Shown here piece after piece: positions 51,708 to 60,953 of a stretch of 64,000 nt of DNA (positions are counted from its first letter, which is position 1; each line of letters opens with the position of its first letter). Origin of the DNA: Thermoplasmatales archaeon SW_10_69_26 (GTDB lineage Archaea; Thermoplasmatota; SW-10-69-26); NCBI GenBank assembly GCA_003009755.1, contig PXUB01000001.1:62001-126000 (forward strand), read 5' to 3'. Below the pieces are notes generated by a model. It ran no database searches, was not told the origin of the DNA, and saw nothing but the letters and a program-made list of their open reading frames with translations. The position numbers were made by a program, and so were the translations under genes.

Positions 51708-51953
51708 GTGCGGGACCAGGCATTCGCCTGGCTGCAGGCCAGATCCGTCGGCGACCTGCTAACAACTCCGGAGACTTTTCTGTTTGAGGATGTCAAAGGG
51801 AGATGGGCTTACCCGCACATCCTCGACGAGGGCCGGGACCTAGAGTGCCATTACGTGATCACGGACGAGCCCACCGAAGGCGGCGTCACGTGGAACGACC
51901 AACCCAGCGGCGACGACCTGAACCTGCAGGACACGACGGCCACGAGAACGTGA
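51708..51953 (+). CDS. Short hypothetical reading frame, possibly a remnant
   Basis: 81 codons (FAWLQARSVGDLLTTPETF; PHILDEGRDLECHYVITDEP; GVTWNDQPSGDDLNLQDTT). It has moderately protein-like composition but begins without a promoter at the right distance and ends just before the tRNA-Glu repeat cluster. Could be a gene fragment left by insertion. Confidence 0.3.
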   Translation: MRDQAFAWLQARSVGDLLTTPETFLFEDVKGRWAYPHILDEGRDLECHYVITDEPTEGGVTWNDQPSGDDLNLQDTTATRT

Positions 51954-52139
51954 ACACCACCAAGAAAAACTACGAGAACGAAGCCCGGTACCCCCAGAAC
52001 CTGTATGGAGACCGCTGGCTGTTGCGAGCGCTCGAGGACTCGCTGGCGGTCTCGAGGCTCGGACGGACCCTCGCTGGCGCTTCGGCTCCGTCGAGCTTCT
52101 CGACGGCTGCGCCGCCGTGGGGGATCAGCCGTCGAGAAG

Positions 52140-52584
52140 TGGTCCCGTCGGGACGCAGAGATCCGAGGCATCGATGCAGAACGAGGACCTCTGCCGACGA
52201 CGGGAGCACGAGGCCTGCAGATACCGTGGAAAGAGGCCGAGTGGTCCCCTCGGGATTCTCGTACGAACCTCGCTTCGCTCGGTTCGGACGGCTCGCAAGC
52301 CCTTCCCGCTTGCTCGTAACCTGTGGTTCAAATCCCTCGGTCCCACTTCCTCTGGATGGTGGGCGAGAAGCCGCCCGTCGGGATCTCAAGACGTGGCGGA
52401 GACCGGGCACGTCTTGAGAGACGACGGGACCACGAGCGAACGTGGCCACAGGAGAAGGTGAGCGAGTGGTCCCGTCGGGATGCAGAGGGCCGAGACGACG
52501 ATGCAGAACGAGGACCTCTGCAAACGACGGAGACCCGAGGCCTGGAGATACCGGAGAAAGAGGCCGAGTGGTCCCGTCGGGGAC
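52140..52584 (+). repeat. Stack of tRNA-Glu 3'-end copies and 101-bp units (left attachment cluster)
   Basis: TGGTCCCGTCGGGA or a one-base variant occurs at 52140, 52242, 52468 and 52569, always in the orientation of the authentic tRNA end at 60935. Two 101-bp units (52155-52255, 52482-52582) match 45615-45715. Between them lie palindromes (CGAACCTCGCTTCGCTCGGTTCG at 52264-52286, CAAGCCCTTCCCGCTTG) and a half tRNA T-arm (GGTTCAAATCC, 52324). This is the expected left border of elements integrated at tRNA-Glu, duplicated several times. No gene is seen in 51954-52670. Confidence 0.7.
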
Positions 52585-53075
52585 TATCCTCCATACCGGG
52601 AGGGGCTGGAGCCAAAACCGCCCCCGGTTTTGACGGTTTCCGGCTTGGACCCTGATACGTGGACGGCGAACCCGTCCGCGTCTCCCTCTTTCTCCATTTC
52701 AGACCCCCCACCTTCTCCGACCCCGACGACGAGCCGAGCGTGCCGCAGCGCCCTCCGAGGGGCGACCGGCGATCAGGTCGGGCGGCCCATCATGGTCCCG
52801 CCCGAGCGACAGCGAGGGCGGGGCCTTGATGAGCGCCGGCCGATGCTCCGCCAGCCCCGAGGGGAAGCGAAGGCACGCGAGGCAGGAGGAGCGGGGAGCG
52901 GCCCCGACGGCGAGCCGAGACGCCGTAGCGACCCTCCGAGGCTCGCCCGCCAACCGTCAACCTCACCCGCCAACTTCCCCCACAAGCAGACTCGGGAACG
53001 GGCCGTCGAAGGCGGGTGCGGAGAAACCTGGAAACCAGCCACGCACTCTTGTCTAGTAGACGGAAGCGCACGCAC

Positions 53076-53098
53076 GGGCCGCCCCTATGGGGCGGCCC
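53076..53098. promoter_or_regulatory. Perfect 10-bp hairpin upstream of rep
   Basis: GGGCCGCCCC and GGGGCGGCCC are separated by three bases and end 24 bp before the Rep GTG. It could be the nicking hairpin of a double-strand origin, a regulator of rep, or a terminator. A small palindrome, TCTAGTAGA, lies 25 bp further upstream. The rest of 52670-53075 shows no gene. Confidence 0.45.
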
Positions 53099-53121
53099 GC
53101 TCGGTGTATCCTGCCCCTACG

Positions 53122-54105
53122 GTGGACTACGATGCAGCCCCACCCTCCACAGACGAGGCCCAGCATCCGCCCGCCGTCTTCGCCACCCTTCCCGGCCAAG
53201 CCGACGAATGCGGCGAGAGCGAGTGCGGCAACGTCATCGGAGCCGAAGCCTGCTCCCATGCCGAGCACAACCCTGAGGACCACGACCTTCGGCTATTCTA
53301 TCAGACCTGCGAAGGCCGCACCTGTCCCCAGGGATTCGAGGACTGGATTAACGACCGCGCCGACAAAGCCCTCCACCGGCTCGTTGACGGAAAGAAGGCC
53401 TACGCTGAGGAAGGCAAGAACCTCGGCCCGGTCAAGCACGTAATCTTCTCCCCACCCCCGGAGGAGACCGACGCCTATCGAAACGAGGATGGCTACGGCC
53501 AGCTCGTCCGCGATGCCTACGAGCACGCCCGCGAGGCCGGTATGGATGGGGGCGTGGCTATCCCGCACCTCTGGCGGCTCTCAGACGACCTCAAAGCCTG
53601 CCTGCGAGACGAAGGCTATGGAATCGGTGAGGAGAACGGCGGCCTCTGGCAAGGCGTCCACGACGACGCACTCGGCCTCGGCCATTGGCGAACCTACGTC
53701 ACCTTCAGCCCCCACGTTCACCTCCTCGGTACCGGCTACCTGGAAAACGCCCGAGAGTTCAACGACCGAACGGGCTGGGTCTACCACAACAAGGGAAAGC
53801 GTCCCTCGCCGGGCTCGGTCCATTCCACGGCCGCCTACATCCTCAGCCATGCCGCCCTTGTGGACGGCAGCCGCGCCCTCCGCTGGTGGGGTGTCTTCTC
53901 CTACAACAAGCTCGCCAAGGTCGAAGAACTCGTCCGCCGAGAGCCGAAGACATGCGAATGCGGCGAGCCGATCTATGAGTACCCGACCACCAAGGACGGT
54001 ACCCGCGTCGGCTGGGAGCATCGGGGCTCTCCAGCAGAACGGGTGGAGAAGACCGTTCTCTATCGGGTCGTGGGCAAGCCTCCGCCGGGGGGAGTGCAGT
54101 GTTAG
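53122..54105 (+). CDS. rep: HUH-family rolling-circle replication initiator
   Basis: 327 residues from the GTG at 53122. The three motifs of HUH endonucleases appear in order: motif 1 KHVIFSPPPEE (near residue 105), motif 2 TFSPHVHLLGTGY with the H-U-H metal pair (near residue 200), and motif 3 SVHSTAAYILSHA with the nicking tyrosine (near residue 250). Cysteine clusters at both ends (CGESECGN, CEGRTCPQG, CECGEPIY) may bind zinc. The arrangement recalls Rep proteins of haloarchaeal plasmids and pleolipoviruses. It would nick one strand at the element's origin. Frame continues upstream to 52480, but that part is low-complexity and antisense-like. Confidence 0.75.
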   Translation: MDYDAAPPSTDEAQHPPAVFATLPGQADECGESECGNVIGAEACSHAEHNPEDHDLRLFYQTCEGRTCPQGFEDWINDRADKALHRLVDGKKAYAEEGKNLGPVKHVIFSPPPEETDAYRNEDGYGQLVRDAYEHAREAGMDGGVAIPHLWRLSDDLKACLRDEGYGIGEENGGLWQGVHDDALGLGHWRTYVTFSPHVHLLGTGYLENAREFNDRTGWVYHNKGKRPSPGSVHSTAAYILSHAALVDGSRALRWWGVFSYNKLAKVEELVRREPKTCECGEPIYEYPTTKDGTRVGWEHRGSPAERVEKTVLYRVVGKPPPGGVQC

Positions 54106-54215
54106 AGGTGGAGTGCGAGCGATGTGGCCATACGTGGATGGAACACGGAGTGGCCCAATGGGAATGTCCGCGATGCGGGAGCCTTTACGGTCGGTGGCCC
54201 GCAAACCGCGACTAG
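54099..54215 (+). CDS. 38-residue zinc-ribbon miniprotein overlapping rep
   Basis: GTG at 54099 overlaps the rep stop by 7 bp. The sequence has C-E-R-C-G-H at residues 5-10 and C-P-R-C-G at 23-27, a minimal zinc ribbon, and ends WPANRD. Coupled translation with rep suggests an accessory or copy-control factor. Small zinc fingers of this kind are common in archaeal plasmids and viruses. Confidence 0.6.
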   Translation: MLEVECERCGHTWMEHGVAQWECPRCGSLYGRWPANRD

Positions 54216-54292
54216 CCGCCCAACACCCGTTCGATAAGTAATCGTCCCGTCCGAGGATACCGCCTTCTCTCATCGGGAACGAAGATGAAGCG

Positions 54293-55405
54293 ATGGACGG
54301 CGTTCCGCGACCGGAGTCCCGGCTTGTTTCGCCTCCGACGGAGGGGAAACTACAATTTAGCTGGGCTGCTTTAGACCCGGACGCGGAGACTGAGGGAGCG
54401 GCTGTGGAAGATGGTTTCGAATATCCGGGCTATCTGCTGTTCAACGAGATTGTACATGTCCAGGAAATCGGCTTCGATGGCCCGCAGACGATAGGAGAGG
54501 AGCTTTCGACTTTCGGAGACGGGACCCCCACCAATCCATCGAAGGGGTTTCGGCAGCTTGATCTGAGTGAGGAGGTCGACGTGCGGGTATTCGAGACTGA
54601 GAGCTTCGCCCCTGTCGTCGAAGATATGCAATCCTTCGAGTATATAGCAGAAGATTACGGTACCCAAATGGAGTTCGTGACAGGCGAGGGGGACCGCCAA
54701 CAGGGACGCCCCAGAAGCTTGGACCGAGCCCATATCCATTGGCATTGGCCCGACTACTTCTTCGTCCAAGGGTCACAATCTGTTGCCGAAGCTGCAGCAG
54801 AGGAGATAGTTTCAGAGCTGGACTTGGACAGCGCAGATGTTCAGCGTTTCACCTTTGACAACGATTTCTTCTTATGGATGTACAAGAAGAATCACGACGG
54901 AGACCCCCTTTCTGAATCACTGGATCTGCTCAAGTGGACTGACGCGGAAGCGACGGGCGATCTTCCCTACCTCGGGAGTTCGACAGAAGTCCAGGAGTCA
55001 GAGGACGTTGGGCGTTCTATACCCATCCTCGTCGCGGTCCTACGGAATATGGACCTAGCCTCGCTGGAGGGAATCTTCGAGGTAGGCTCGTACGCGATGA
55101 CAGCTAGCATCGGAAGCCAAGGCAAAGTCCACGTTAAATCCGAGCAGACTGTGCAGAAAGCGTCCAATATCGCTCGGGTCTTTCTGTCAAATCTTTTCCT
55201 CCACGAACTTACCAACCTCTACGAGAACTGGAAAACTCTAGATCCTGAGGAGAAATACCCTCATCCCTCCTTCTTCTCTAGCCTCTGGGATAATGCCTCT
55301 GAACAAGGCGCCAACCTTGACATGGACTTCGACAGAGTCGTCGAGGAATACGCTGCGAAGCGTGGAGAGAGCGCAGAAGACTATGACTTCGATTTCGGTA
55401 ACTAG
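54293..55405 (+). CDS. Unrecognised 370-residue protein of the integrated element
   Basis: Soluble, acidic, mixed alpha/beta. Notable segments: HIHWHWPDYFFVQGSQSVAEA near residue 145, DNDFFLWMYKKNHDGD near 190, ILVAVLRNMDLASLEGIFEV near 245, and KVHVKSEQTVQKASNIARVF near 285. No catalytic signature or known domain can be named. Low-GC codon use. First of three unknown genes before the methyltransferase, 12 bp before the next; probably one operon. Confidence 0.65.
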   Translation: MDGVPRPESRLVSPPTEGKLQFSWAALDPDAETEGAAVEDGFEYPGYLLFNEIVHVQEIGFDGPQTIGEELSTFGDGTPTNPSKGFRQLDLSEEVDVRVFETESFAPVVEDMQSFEYIAEDYGTQMEFVTGEGDRQQGRPRSLDRAHIHWHWPDYFFVQGSQSVAEAAAEEIVSELDLDSADVQRFTFDNDFFLWMYKKNHDGDPLSESLDLLKWTDAEATGDLPYLGSSTEVQESEDVGRSIPILVAVLRNMDLASLEGIFEVGSYAMTASIGSQGKVHVKSEQTVQKASNIARVFLSNLFLHELTNLYENWKTLDPEEKYPHPSFFSSLWDNASEQGANLDMDFDRVVEEYAAKRGESAEDYDFDFGN

Positions 55406-55416
55406 GGGTGTGAGAT

Positions 55417-56043
55417 GTGCTGAAAGCCTTGAGAAAAGTGGAAGGCGCCTCCGGCACCCACCCCAGAAGCCAAAACACAGAAAGCCTGCGGCTAGAGCTC
55501 CGCGACGAATGGCGCCTGAATCAAGCGGCCCTTGATGACTATCCATTTCTTGATCAGTTAGTGCTGGAGGGACGGTATGAGTATTCAAAAGATCCGACCT
55601 GGGGATCACCGGAGCACGTCGATGGTTCCTTCCAACTCCGGACGGCCTCTGGCCTCCTTCTGATAGAGATCAGCGCAGATCGCCCATCCCCGACGGAGCT
55701 CGCGAAGGAATTCGATAAGGCTATCGATTCGGGCTTGCGTGTGAGCAGGGACTTCGTACCCTCTCGCGGGAAAGTGTGGTCTTTCGTTGATCAGGCGGAT
55801 AGCGTTCTGAGTCTCCGGGCTCGAGACGAGACAGGACAGGTACGGAATCTTGCGGAAGTACATGACGCACAAAACCCCAGAGAATGGACCGTAGAACACG
55901 CGAGCTTGAAGTTCGGTTATGGTGGCGGATTCTTCCTCGATTTCGAGCGAGACTCAATCTCCATATACGGAGTCGATGAGGGGGATGAGGAGCCAGCGAT
56001 AGAAACTCTGGAAGTTGCCTTTTTGACAGGGATTTGGGACTAG
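55417..56043 (+). CDS. Unrecognised 208-residue protein of the integrated element
   Basis: GTG start 12 bp after the preceding stop. Mostly beta-strand-like sequence in the middle and end (SFQLRTASGLLLIEISADRP, SLKFGYGGGFFLDFERDSIS, IYGVDEGDEEPAIETLE). No known domain. The next gene starts 12 bp downstream. Confidence 0.6.
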   Translation: MLKALRKVEGASGTHPRSQNTESLRLELRDEWRLNQAALDDYPFLDQLVLEGRYEYSKDPTWGSPEHVDGSFQLRTASGLLLIEISADRPSPTELAKEFDKAIDSGLRVSRDFVPSRGKVWSFVDQADSVLSLRARDETGQVRNLAEVHDAQNPREWTVEHASLKFGYGGGFFLDFERDSISIYGVDEGDEEPAIETLEVAFLTGIWD

Positions 56044-56054
56044 GGGGTCCTGGG

Positions 56055-56630
56055 GTGTCCACAGAGAGAATCAAAATATTTTGGAACAGAGCCCGGGAGT
56101 GGAGATGGTTTGGCTTCTTCACTTATGCGTCCACATTCCCTTGGATCGGCAGCTCATTCTTCCAGTCCTTTTCAACCGAGTGGTTTCTAATTGTCGGAGC
56201 AGCCCTTCTCACTCATGTTTTCCCTCTAGTCTGGGTGGGACTGACGCAGAGGCCGTTTTATCTAAAGGTCGATTGGGTCCCCTTAGACGATGAGGGCGTA
56301 GCTTGGCGGAGGAAGTCGTCAGGGATCGTAGCGATGGAAAATGGATCTGGCGCCATCCAGGTCTTCTTTGAGGTAATTGAAGGTGCGGAGGATATCGAGG
56401 TCTCTGTGGACGCTGATACGCCTTACTATGCGAGCCCTAACCAGCCTCCTGCACCCCTTCGCTGGAGAGATGGCACGCTCTTGTTGGAAGATGGAGACTT
56501 GGAGAATAGGGAGTTCTACGTCAAGATAGAGCTCGTCCAGGATAGTGCTCTGGCTGGCGGAATGGACCATGAAGTCTATCTCCAGGATGAGCGGTCAGGG
56601 AAGGAGCTGTTGAGGGTACCCATCAATTAG
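56055..56630 (+). CDS. Unrecognised membrane protein of the integrated element
   Basis: 191 residues. Two transmembrane helices near the N terminus (WFGFFTYASTFPWIGSSFF and WFLIVGAALLTHVFPLVWVG) precede a cytoplasmic or external beta-rich domain (IQVFFEVIEGAEDIEVSVD, GTLLLEDGDLENREFYVKIE). GTG start at 56055. Membrane-anchored effectors are common in defence operons; whether this is one is unknown. Confidence 0.6.
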   Translation: MSTERIKIFWNRAREWRWFGFFTYASTFPWIGSSFFQSFSTEWFLIVGAALLTHVFPLVWVGLTQRPFYLKVDWVPLDDEGVAWRRKSSGIVAMENGSGAIQVFFEVIEGAEDIEVSVDADTPYYASPNQPPAPLRWRDGTLLLEDGDLENREFYVKIELVQDSALAGGMDHEVYLQDERSGKELLRVPIN

Positions 56631-56761
56631 GCTTCCGGAGGGCCAACCGGGGAGTCTTCCGGTCTCTCCGGCAACGATGAGGTCCTTCTTCACGGTGAAG
56701 GGAGTATCCTCTTAGGCAGGGAACTGGTTGCTCTACTCACTCCGACTGAGCGAGGGGATGG

Positions 56762-58159
56762 ATGATGGCGCTCCAAGAACCGATTCCCGGGCCAGATAGC
56801 GGAAAGCGGAACAAGCTCCTAGACCGGGACCGGGAGATACACGATTGGTATCGGTTCGTATTGGGGTATCCGCCCCACCTTGTCCGCCTCTACCTCGATA
56901 GGTTGGAAGCTGAACCCGGTGAAGACAGGGTACTTGATCCATTCTCGGGTACGGCCACAACACCCGTCGAAGCCCGGAAGAACGGCTTTTCGACCATCGG
57001 TGTTGACGCAAATCCGATAACTAGCTTGGCCACCCGCGTCAAGCTTCGATGGGGGTTGGATACGGACGACCTCATAGAACAGCTTGCCTCGATCATAGAT
57101 GACGCCGCTGGCCGTCTCCTTGCTCACGATCTCGACCCGCTTGTAGACGGAGGCTTCCAAACTCGTCTTGAGGACAAGGCGTTTGAAGGAGACATACCCG
57201 ATCTCGGCGCCCTAACCTCCGGCGCGGCCCCTTCTGAGCCAGTCAACGTTGATGTTATCCTCTCGGAGAGCGCCAAGAAACTCATTCCGAAAGGGTTCAT
57301 CAGCGAGAAGCCCCTCAAACGAGTTCTCGCACTCCGGCTGGCAATAGAGGAGAATACCGAGGTCATCGAACGAGAGGAGTTCTTCTTCCTAGCCCTATCG
57401 AACACAGTCGTTTCCACGGCAGGTAACCTCGGCTTCGGGCCAGAAGTATATCGAAAGAGCCCGAAAGAGGATGCTGGAGTGTTGTCGGATTTCTTCGGCG
57501 TATCGGCCCAAATGATCCACGATCTAACCCGAGTCCAGAATCAAGGGGATCTGCCGTCCGCCTGGACTCGTTCCGGGGACGCTCGGACAATGGATTGTTT
57601 AGAGGGTCTCCCACCCAGCGATCTGATTATCACTTCACCGCCTTATCCGAACGAGAAGGACTACACGCGGAGTACTCGCCTGGAAACCGTCTTGCTCGGG
57701 CTCGTGGAGGAGCAGTCGGATGTTCAAGACATCAAGAGGTCACTGCTCGTCAGCAACTCCCGGAATTGCTACGTTGATGTAGATGATGGGAAGCATATCG
57801 AGGACATAGACGAGATTACCTCCCTCGCGGACAGGATTGAAGAAAAGCGGATTGAACTTGGCAAGGATTCAGGGTTCGAGAAAAAGTACCACGAGATAGT
57901 TAGGCATTATTTCGGCGGTATGTACCTGCATTTCGAGTCCTTGAAGGACCACCTTAACCCCGGTGCGAAGCTCGCGTATGTCGTCGGAGATCAACAGTCC
58001 TATTTCCGCATCAATATCCCAACGGCGGACCTTCTGGAGAAAGTTGGTAAGAAGGCGGGATACCAGCCTCTCGATACAGAGCTATGGCGCGAGAGGTTTG
58101 CTACGGAAACCGAAAAGACGATTGATGAAAACGTGCTCCTCCTGGAGTACCCAGGATAG
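56762..58159 (+). CDS. DNA methyltransferase (N6-adenine or N4-cytosine)
   Basis: 465 residues. SAM-binding motif I is LDPFSGTATTPVEARKNG (near residue 60), followed by IGVDANP; the catalytic motif IV is TSPPYPNEKDY (near residue 285). About 215 residues between them could contain the target-recognition domain, the alpha-like order. TSPPY alone does not decide between N6-A and N4-C. ATG-ATG at 56762. Ends 5 bp before the nuclease-like gene, so the pair is probably a restriction-modification operon. Confidence 0.85.
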   Translation: MMALQEPIPGPDSGKRNKLLDRDREIHDWYRFVLGYPPHLVRLYLDRLEAEPGEDRVLDPFSGTATTPVEARKNGFSTIGVDANPITSLATRVKLRWGLDTDDLIEQLASIIDDAAGRLLAHDLDPLVDGGFQTRLEDKAFEGDIPDLGALTSGAAPSEPVNVDVILSESAKKLIPKGFISEKPLKRVLALRLAIEENTEVIEREEFFFLALSNTVVSTAGNLGFGPEVYRKSPKEDAGVLSDFFGVSAQMIHDLTRVQNQGDLPSAWTRSGDARTMDCLEGLPPSDLIITSPPYPNEKDYTRSTRLETVLLGLVEEQSDVQDIKRSLLVSNSRNCYVDVDDGKHIEDIDEITSLADRIEEKRIELGKDSGFEKKYHEIVRHYFGGMYLHFESLKDHLNPGAKLAYVVGDQQSYFRINIPTADLLEKVGKKAGYQPLDTELWRERFATETEKTIDENVLLLEYPG

Positions 58160-58164
58160 TCCAG

Positions 58165-58977
58165 ATGTCTGAGGATGAAGCGACCGTCGAAATAGCCGGG
58201 TCAGAGATTCGCCTGACTCAGTTCTCAGACTACGAGCAAGTTCTCCTCGCTGTCTTTGCGGAGCACTACGAGGAAGGCGATGAGGAGATTGAGTTCGAGA
58301 AGGATGAGTTCGCCGACGCCGCAGATGATCTGGGTCTGAGAATAAGGAACATCCCGGACGTGGTCTACGCTTTCCGATCCCGTAGGCCTCTGCCAGACCC
58401 AATCACGACCATTGGAGATTGGATAATCCAGCCGGCAGGCAAGGGGTCATACAAATTCCAATTGCTACAGAGCGCCCCTCAGTTCGATTTGAACTTTGAG
58501 GCGTATCAGCCGATTGAAATCTATAACTCGGTTCCGGAGGTAGTTCAAAAATTCCTTCGGGACGATGAGCAGTCTCTACTCACTACCATCCTATACAACA
58601 GAGTCATCGATATTTTCACAGGGCTAACCTGCTTCCATATCCAGAACCACTATCGGGCCAGCGTCCCAGGCACCGGCCAAGTCGAGCTCGACTCTTTTTA
58701 CGTTGGCGTGGACGACAAGGGAGAACTTTACGCGATCCCTATCGAGGCGAAAGGTGCAGCGGAATCCGAGAAAATCGGGCGGGTGCAAGTAGCACACATG
58801 TCGGAACTCGCACAACAAGATTTCCCTAACTTAGACCGCCGGATTCTCGCCATCAAAGAATTGGAAGATGGGACGATCTGTGCCGTCGAGTTCTCAGAAG
58901 GCGATTCGCCGGACGATTACAAAGTGAGACAAGTCCGGCGATTCGATCTAATACGAGAAGACCGCACTCGTCCGTAG
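58165..58977 (+). CDS. Probable restriction endonuclease partner (PD-(D/E)xK-like)
   Basis: 270 residues. The second half contains ELDSFYVGVDDKGELYAIPIEAKG: an acidic residue, a short hairpin and E-A-K, the usual PD-(D/E)xK core, near residues 175-195. The first third (DLGLRIRNIPDVVYAFRSRR) looks like a helix-turn-helix or recognition module. Placement 5 bp after a DNA methyltransferase supports the role of cognate nuclease. Recognition site unknown. Confidence 0.65.
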   Translation: MSEDEATVEIAGSEIRLTQFSDYEQVLLAVFAEHYEEGDEEIEFEKDEFADAADDLGLRIRNIPDVVYAFRSRRPLPDPITTIGDWIIQPAGKGSYKFQLLQSAPQFDLNFEAYQPIEIYNSVPEVVQKFLRDDEQSLLTTILYNRVIDIFTGLTCFHIQNHYRASVPGTGQVELDSFYVGVDDKGELYAIPIEAKGAAESEKIGRVQVAHMSELAQQDFPNLDRRILAIKELEDGTICAVEFSEGDSPDDYKVRQVRRFDLIREDRTRP

Positions 58978-58981
58978 AAGG

Positions 58982-59635
58982 CTAGTCCGCCTTGTCCGGT
59001 CTGGTCCTTTTCTTTTCCTCCTCATCCAGGAGGTTGGGAGGATGATGACCTCGCTGGAGAGGGTAGGGCCAGGGATCGGGCGGAGTCCAGACATTCGCGC
59101 AGGCAGGGCACGCCCAATCGAGCCCAACCCGCCAATCAGCAATCTTCAACGCAAGGTCGTGGTGCTCCTCTGCCTCTCCTTCTTCGACCGGCTTCCTGGC
59201 TCGCGGGCTCAGGTACCAGTCCGGGATTTCCCTCTCAGGAATCCGCTTTGGTAGAGGATAAGGGTCAATCAGGTACCAAGTCCCGCACTCGGTACATCTC
59301 ACCCGTTGTTGAGGCTGGACGCACTCAGCGTTTTCGCACCGCCCGGACCCTTCCTGGATCGAGTCGGCGCAAGCGACACAGTATCTCGCCTGACTGAGAG
59401 AGACATAGCCCCCAGCCCCAGGGGAGTGAATAACACGATATTCTTTCTTCAGTTCCCTCAGAGCACGGTTTTGCGTTCCGGACGGCTCTCCGCTGAACAG
59501 CTCTCGCTTGGAAGCGGGGCCATCCTCTAATTCCGTGAGGACTGCCTCTTTCTCCTCCTCTTGTCGACTCTTTGCCACCTCAGACTCCCCTCCTTGGACC
59601 CGCTCGCCCTTCTTCTTGGACCCATTCGGGCCCAT
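58982..59635 (-). CDS. Winged-helix protein with zinc ribbons
   Basis: 217 residues. A charged N terminus is followed by a winged-helix-like segment (AVLTELEDGPASKRELFSG, QNRALRELKKEYRVIHS), then a treble of cysteine pairs: CVACADSIQ, CENAEC, CTECGTWY, and CPACANVW. It is probably a DNA-binding regulator of the element. Convergent with the nuclease gene, divergent from the recombinase. Confidence 0.6.
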   Translation of the reverse strand: MGPNGSKKKGERVQGGESEVAKSRQEEEKEAVLTELEDGPASKRELFSGEPSGTQNRALRELKKEYRVIHSPGAGGYVSLSQARYCVACADSIQEGSGRCENAECVQPQQRVRCTECGTWYLIDPYPLPKRIPEREIPDWYLSPRARKPVEEGEAEEHHDLALKIADWRVGLDWACPACANVWTPPDPWPYPLQRGHHPPNLLDEEEKKRTRPDKAD

Positions 59636-59889
59636 TGACGGCTCCGCCTACTGATGTGCTAGGGCGAGAATGAGAGCGTGCTTCGCTGGCCCGGGCGGTT
59701 CCCCTCCCGACCCGGGCCGGCGGGGCCACCTTAAGCATGTCCGCTGAGAAGCCATCCGCCCCAGGCTCGAAAGGGTTTCCCCCTGGATCACTCGCCGTCT
59801 CCCCCTCACGGAACGGGGAAAGCTCCAACTCACCGTCTCCTCCTGCGGCCCGTGGAGGTGAACGCCCAACACCACACACGGGCACACCG

Positions 59890-60953
59890 ATGGCCGAACC
59901 CTGGCAAAACGAACACAACGCCAGGGTCCAAGCGATACTTGAGCGAAGCAACACGGCAGAGTTCGATCCGACCCGAGAGGGCTGGAAGCAATGGATGAAG
60001 GAGGACCGTGGACTGGCGACGAAGACCCGGGCCAGCTACATTCGGAGCCTCGACCGACTCGAACGGAACGGAGTCCTGACGGATGGCTCGGTCGGGGATT
60101 TCGTCTTGACCGCCCGGGAGCACTTCTTCCACCGCCGAGACGTGGAGGAGCGCCAGCGACCACTTTGAAGAACGACCTGAAGGCGATCAAGTGCTATGGC
60201 GATTATCTCGGCGTCCCCCGGAAACTTTGGCCGAAACAGCCCACGGTCAAGCAGAAGACCACCAAGCTACCCAGCCCCGAAGCCGTCCGCCACCTCCTGA
60301 CCGACAACTACCGGGAGGACTCGACCCGCAACGAGCTCGTTCTGACTGTCATGCGGGTCATGTTCGGGCTAGGACTCAGACCCAAGGAGGCCTACGAACT
60401 CCGGCTCCAACACTTCTACCCGGAGGACCACCTCCTCCGAGTCCCGAGCGTAAAGAACTCGGCGGACGGAACAGAACCGCTCATCATCGAACCGGAATGG
60501 CTCTGCTGTGGAACCACCCGGCCCAGCCTGCTGAACTGGGTCGAGCACCACCGACCGAAGCTCGACCCTACGACGGACGCCATGTTCCCGCACTTCGAAG
60601 GCGGGGACTGGCCCTCCGCCGAGGCCTTCTGGCAATACATCAAGCGCCCGGTGAAGAAGGTCTACCCGGGCTACTGGAACCGCCTCGGCCGCAAGTGGTC
60701 CGTCAACGCTCGCCTGATCGAGAGCAAGCAAGGCAGCCGGTACGACTGGAGGGGCGTGGCCAAGTTTCATCGACACACTACCGACACGTCAGTTCGGAAC
60801 TACGAGCAGTCGGTGGAACTCCACGAGAAGCTGTACGGCGACAACTGGATCACACGCGCCTTCCAGAAGCTCCCGGGCGAGGAAACCGAGCCTCGCTGGG
60901 GGGTTTTGGACCCGTCCTCTTCTGGGGAGTACGATGGTCCCGTCGGGATTTGA
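59890..60953 (+). pseudogene. int: Tyrosine recombinase (integrase) interrupted by a frameshift
   Basis: The N-terminal half (ATG 59890, core-binding domain: EGWKQWMKEDRGLATKTRAS, YIRSLDRLERNG) runs in one frame to a stop at 60168. The rest (LKNDLKAIKCYGDYLGV, catalytic domain) continues from about 60150 in another. A minus-one shift at GTGGAGGAGCG would restore one 355-residue protein. Catalytic elements: Arg in FGLGLRPKEAYELRL, a box-II-like RKWSVNARLIES, His in FHRHTTDTS and the nucleophile in SVRNYEQ. The last 19 bp lie inside tRNA-Glu. It is a decayed gene, a programmed shift or a sequencing error. An ATG at 59737 is an alternative start. Confidence 0.75.

Noticed and set aside
52310-52350. 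A separate functional tRNA ending GGTTCAAATCCCTCGGTCCCA
   Set aside because: No 5' acceptor strand, D arm or anticodon arm can be found upstream, and the T stem does not pair; treated as a tRNA 3'-end relic.
52480-53121. N-terminal extension of the Rep frame up to 52480
   Set aside because: The extension is Arg/Ser/Pro-rich, includes the 101-bp attachment repeat and the hairpin, and lacks similarity to Rep proteins.
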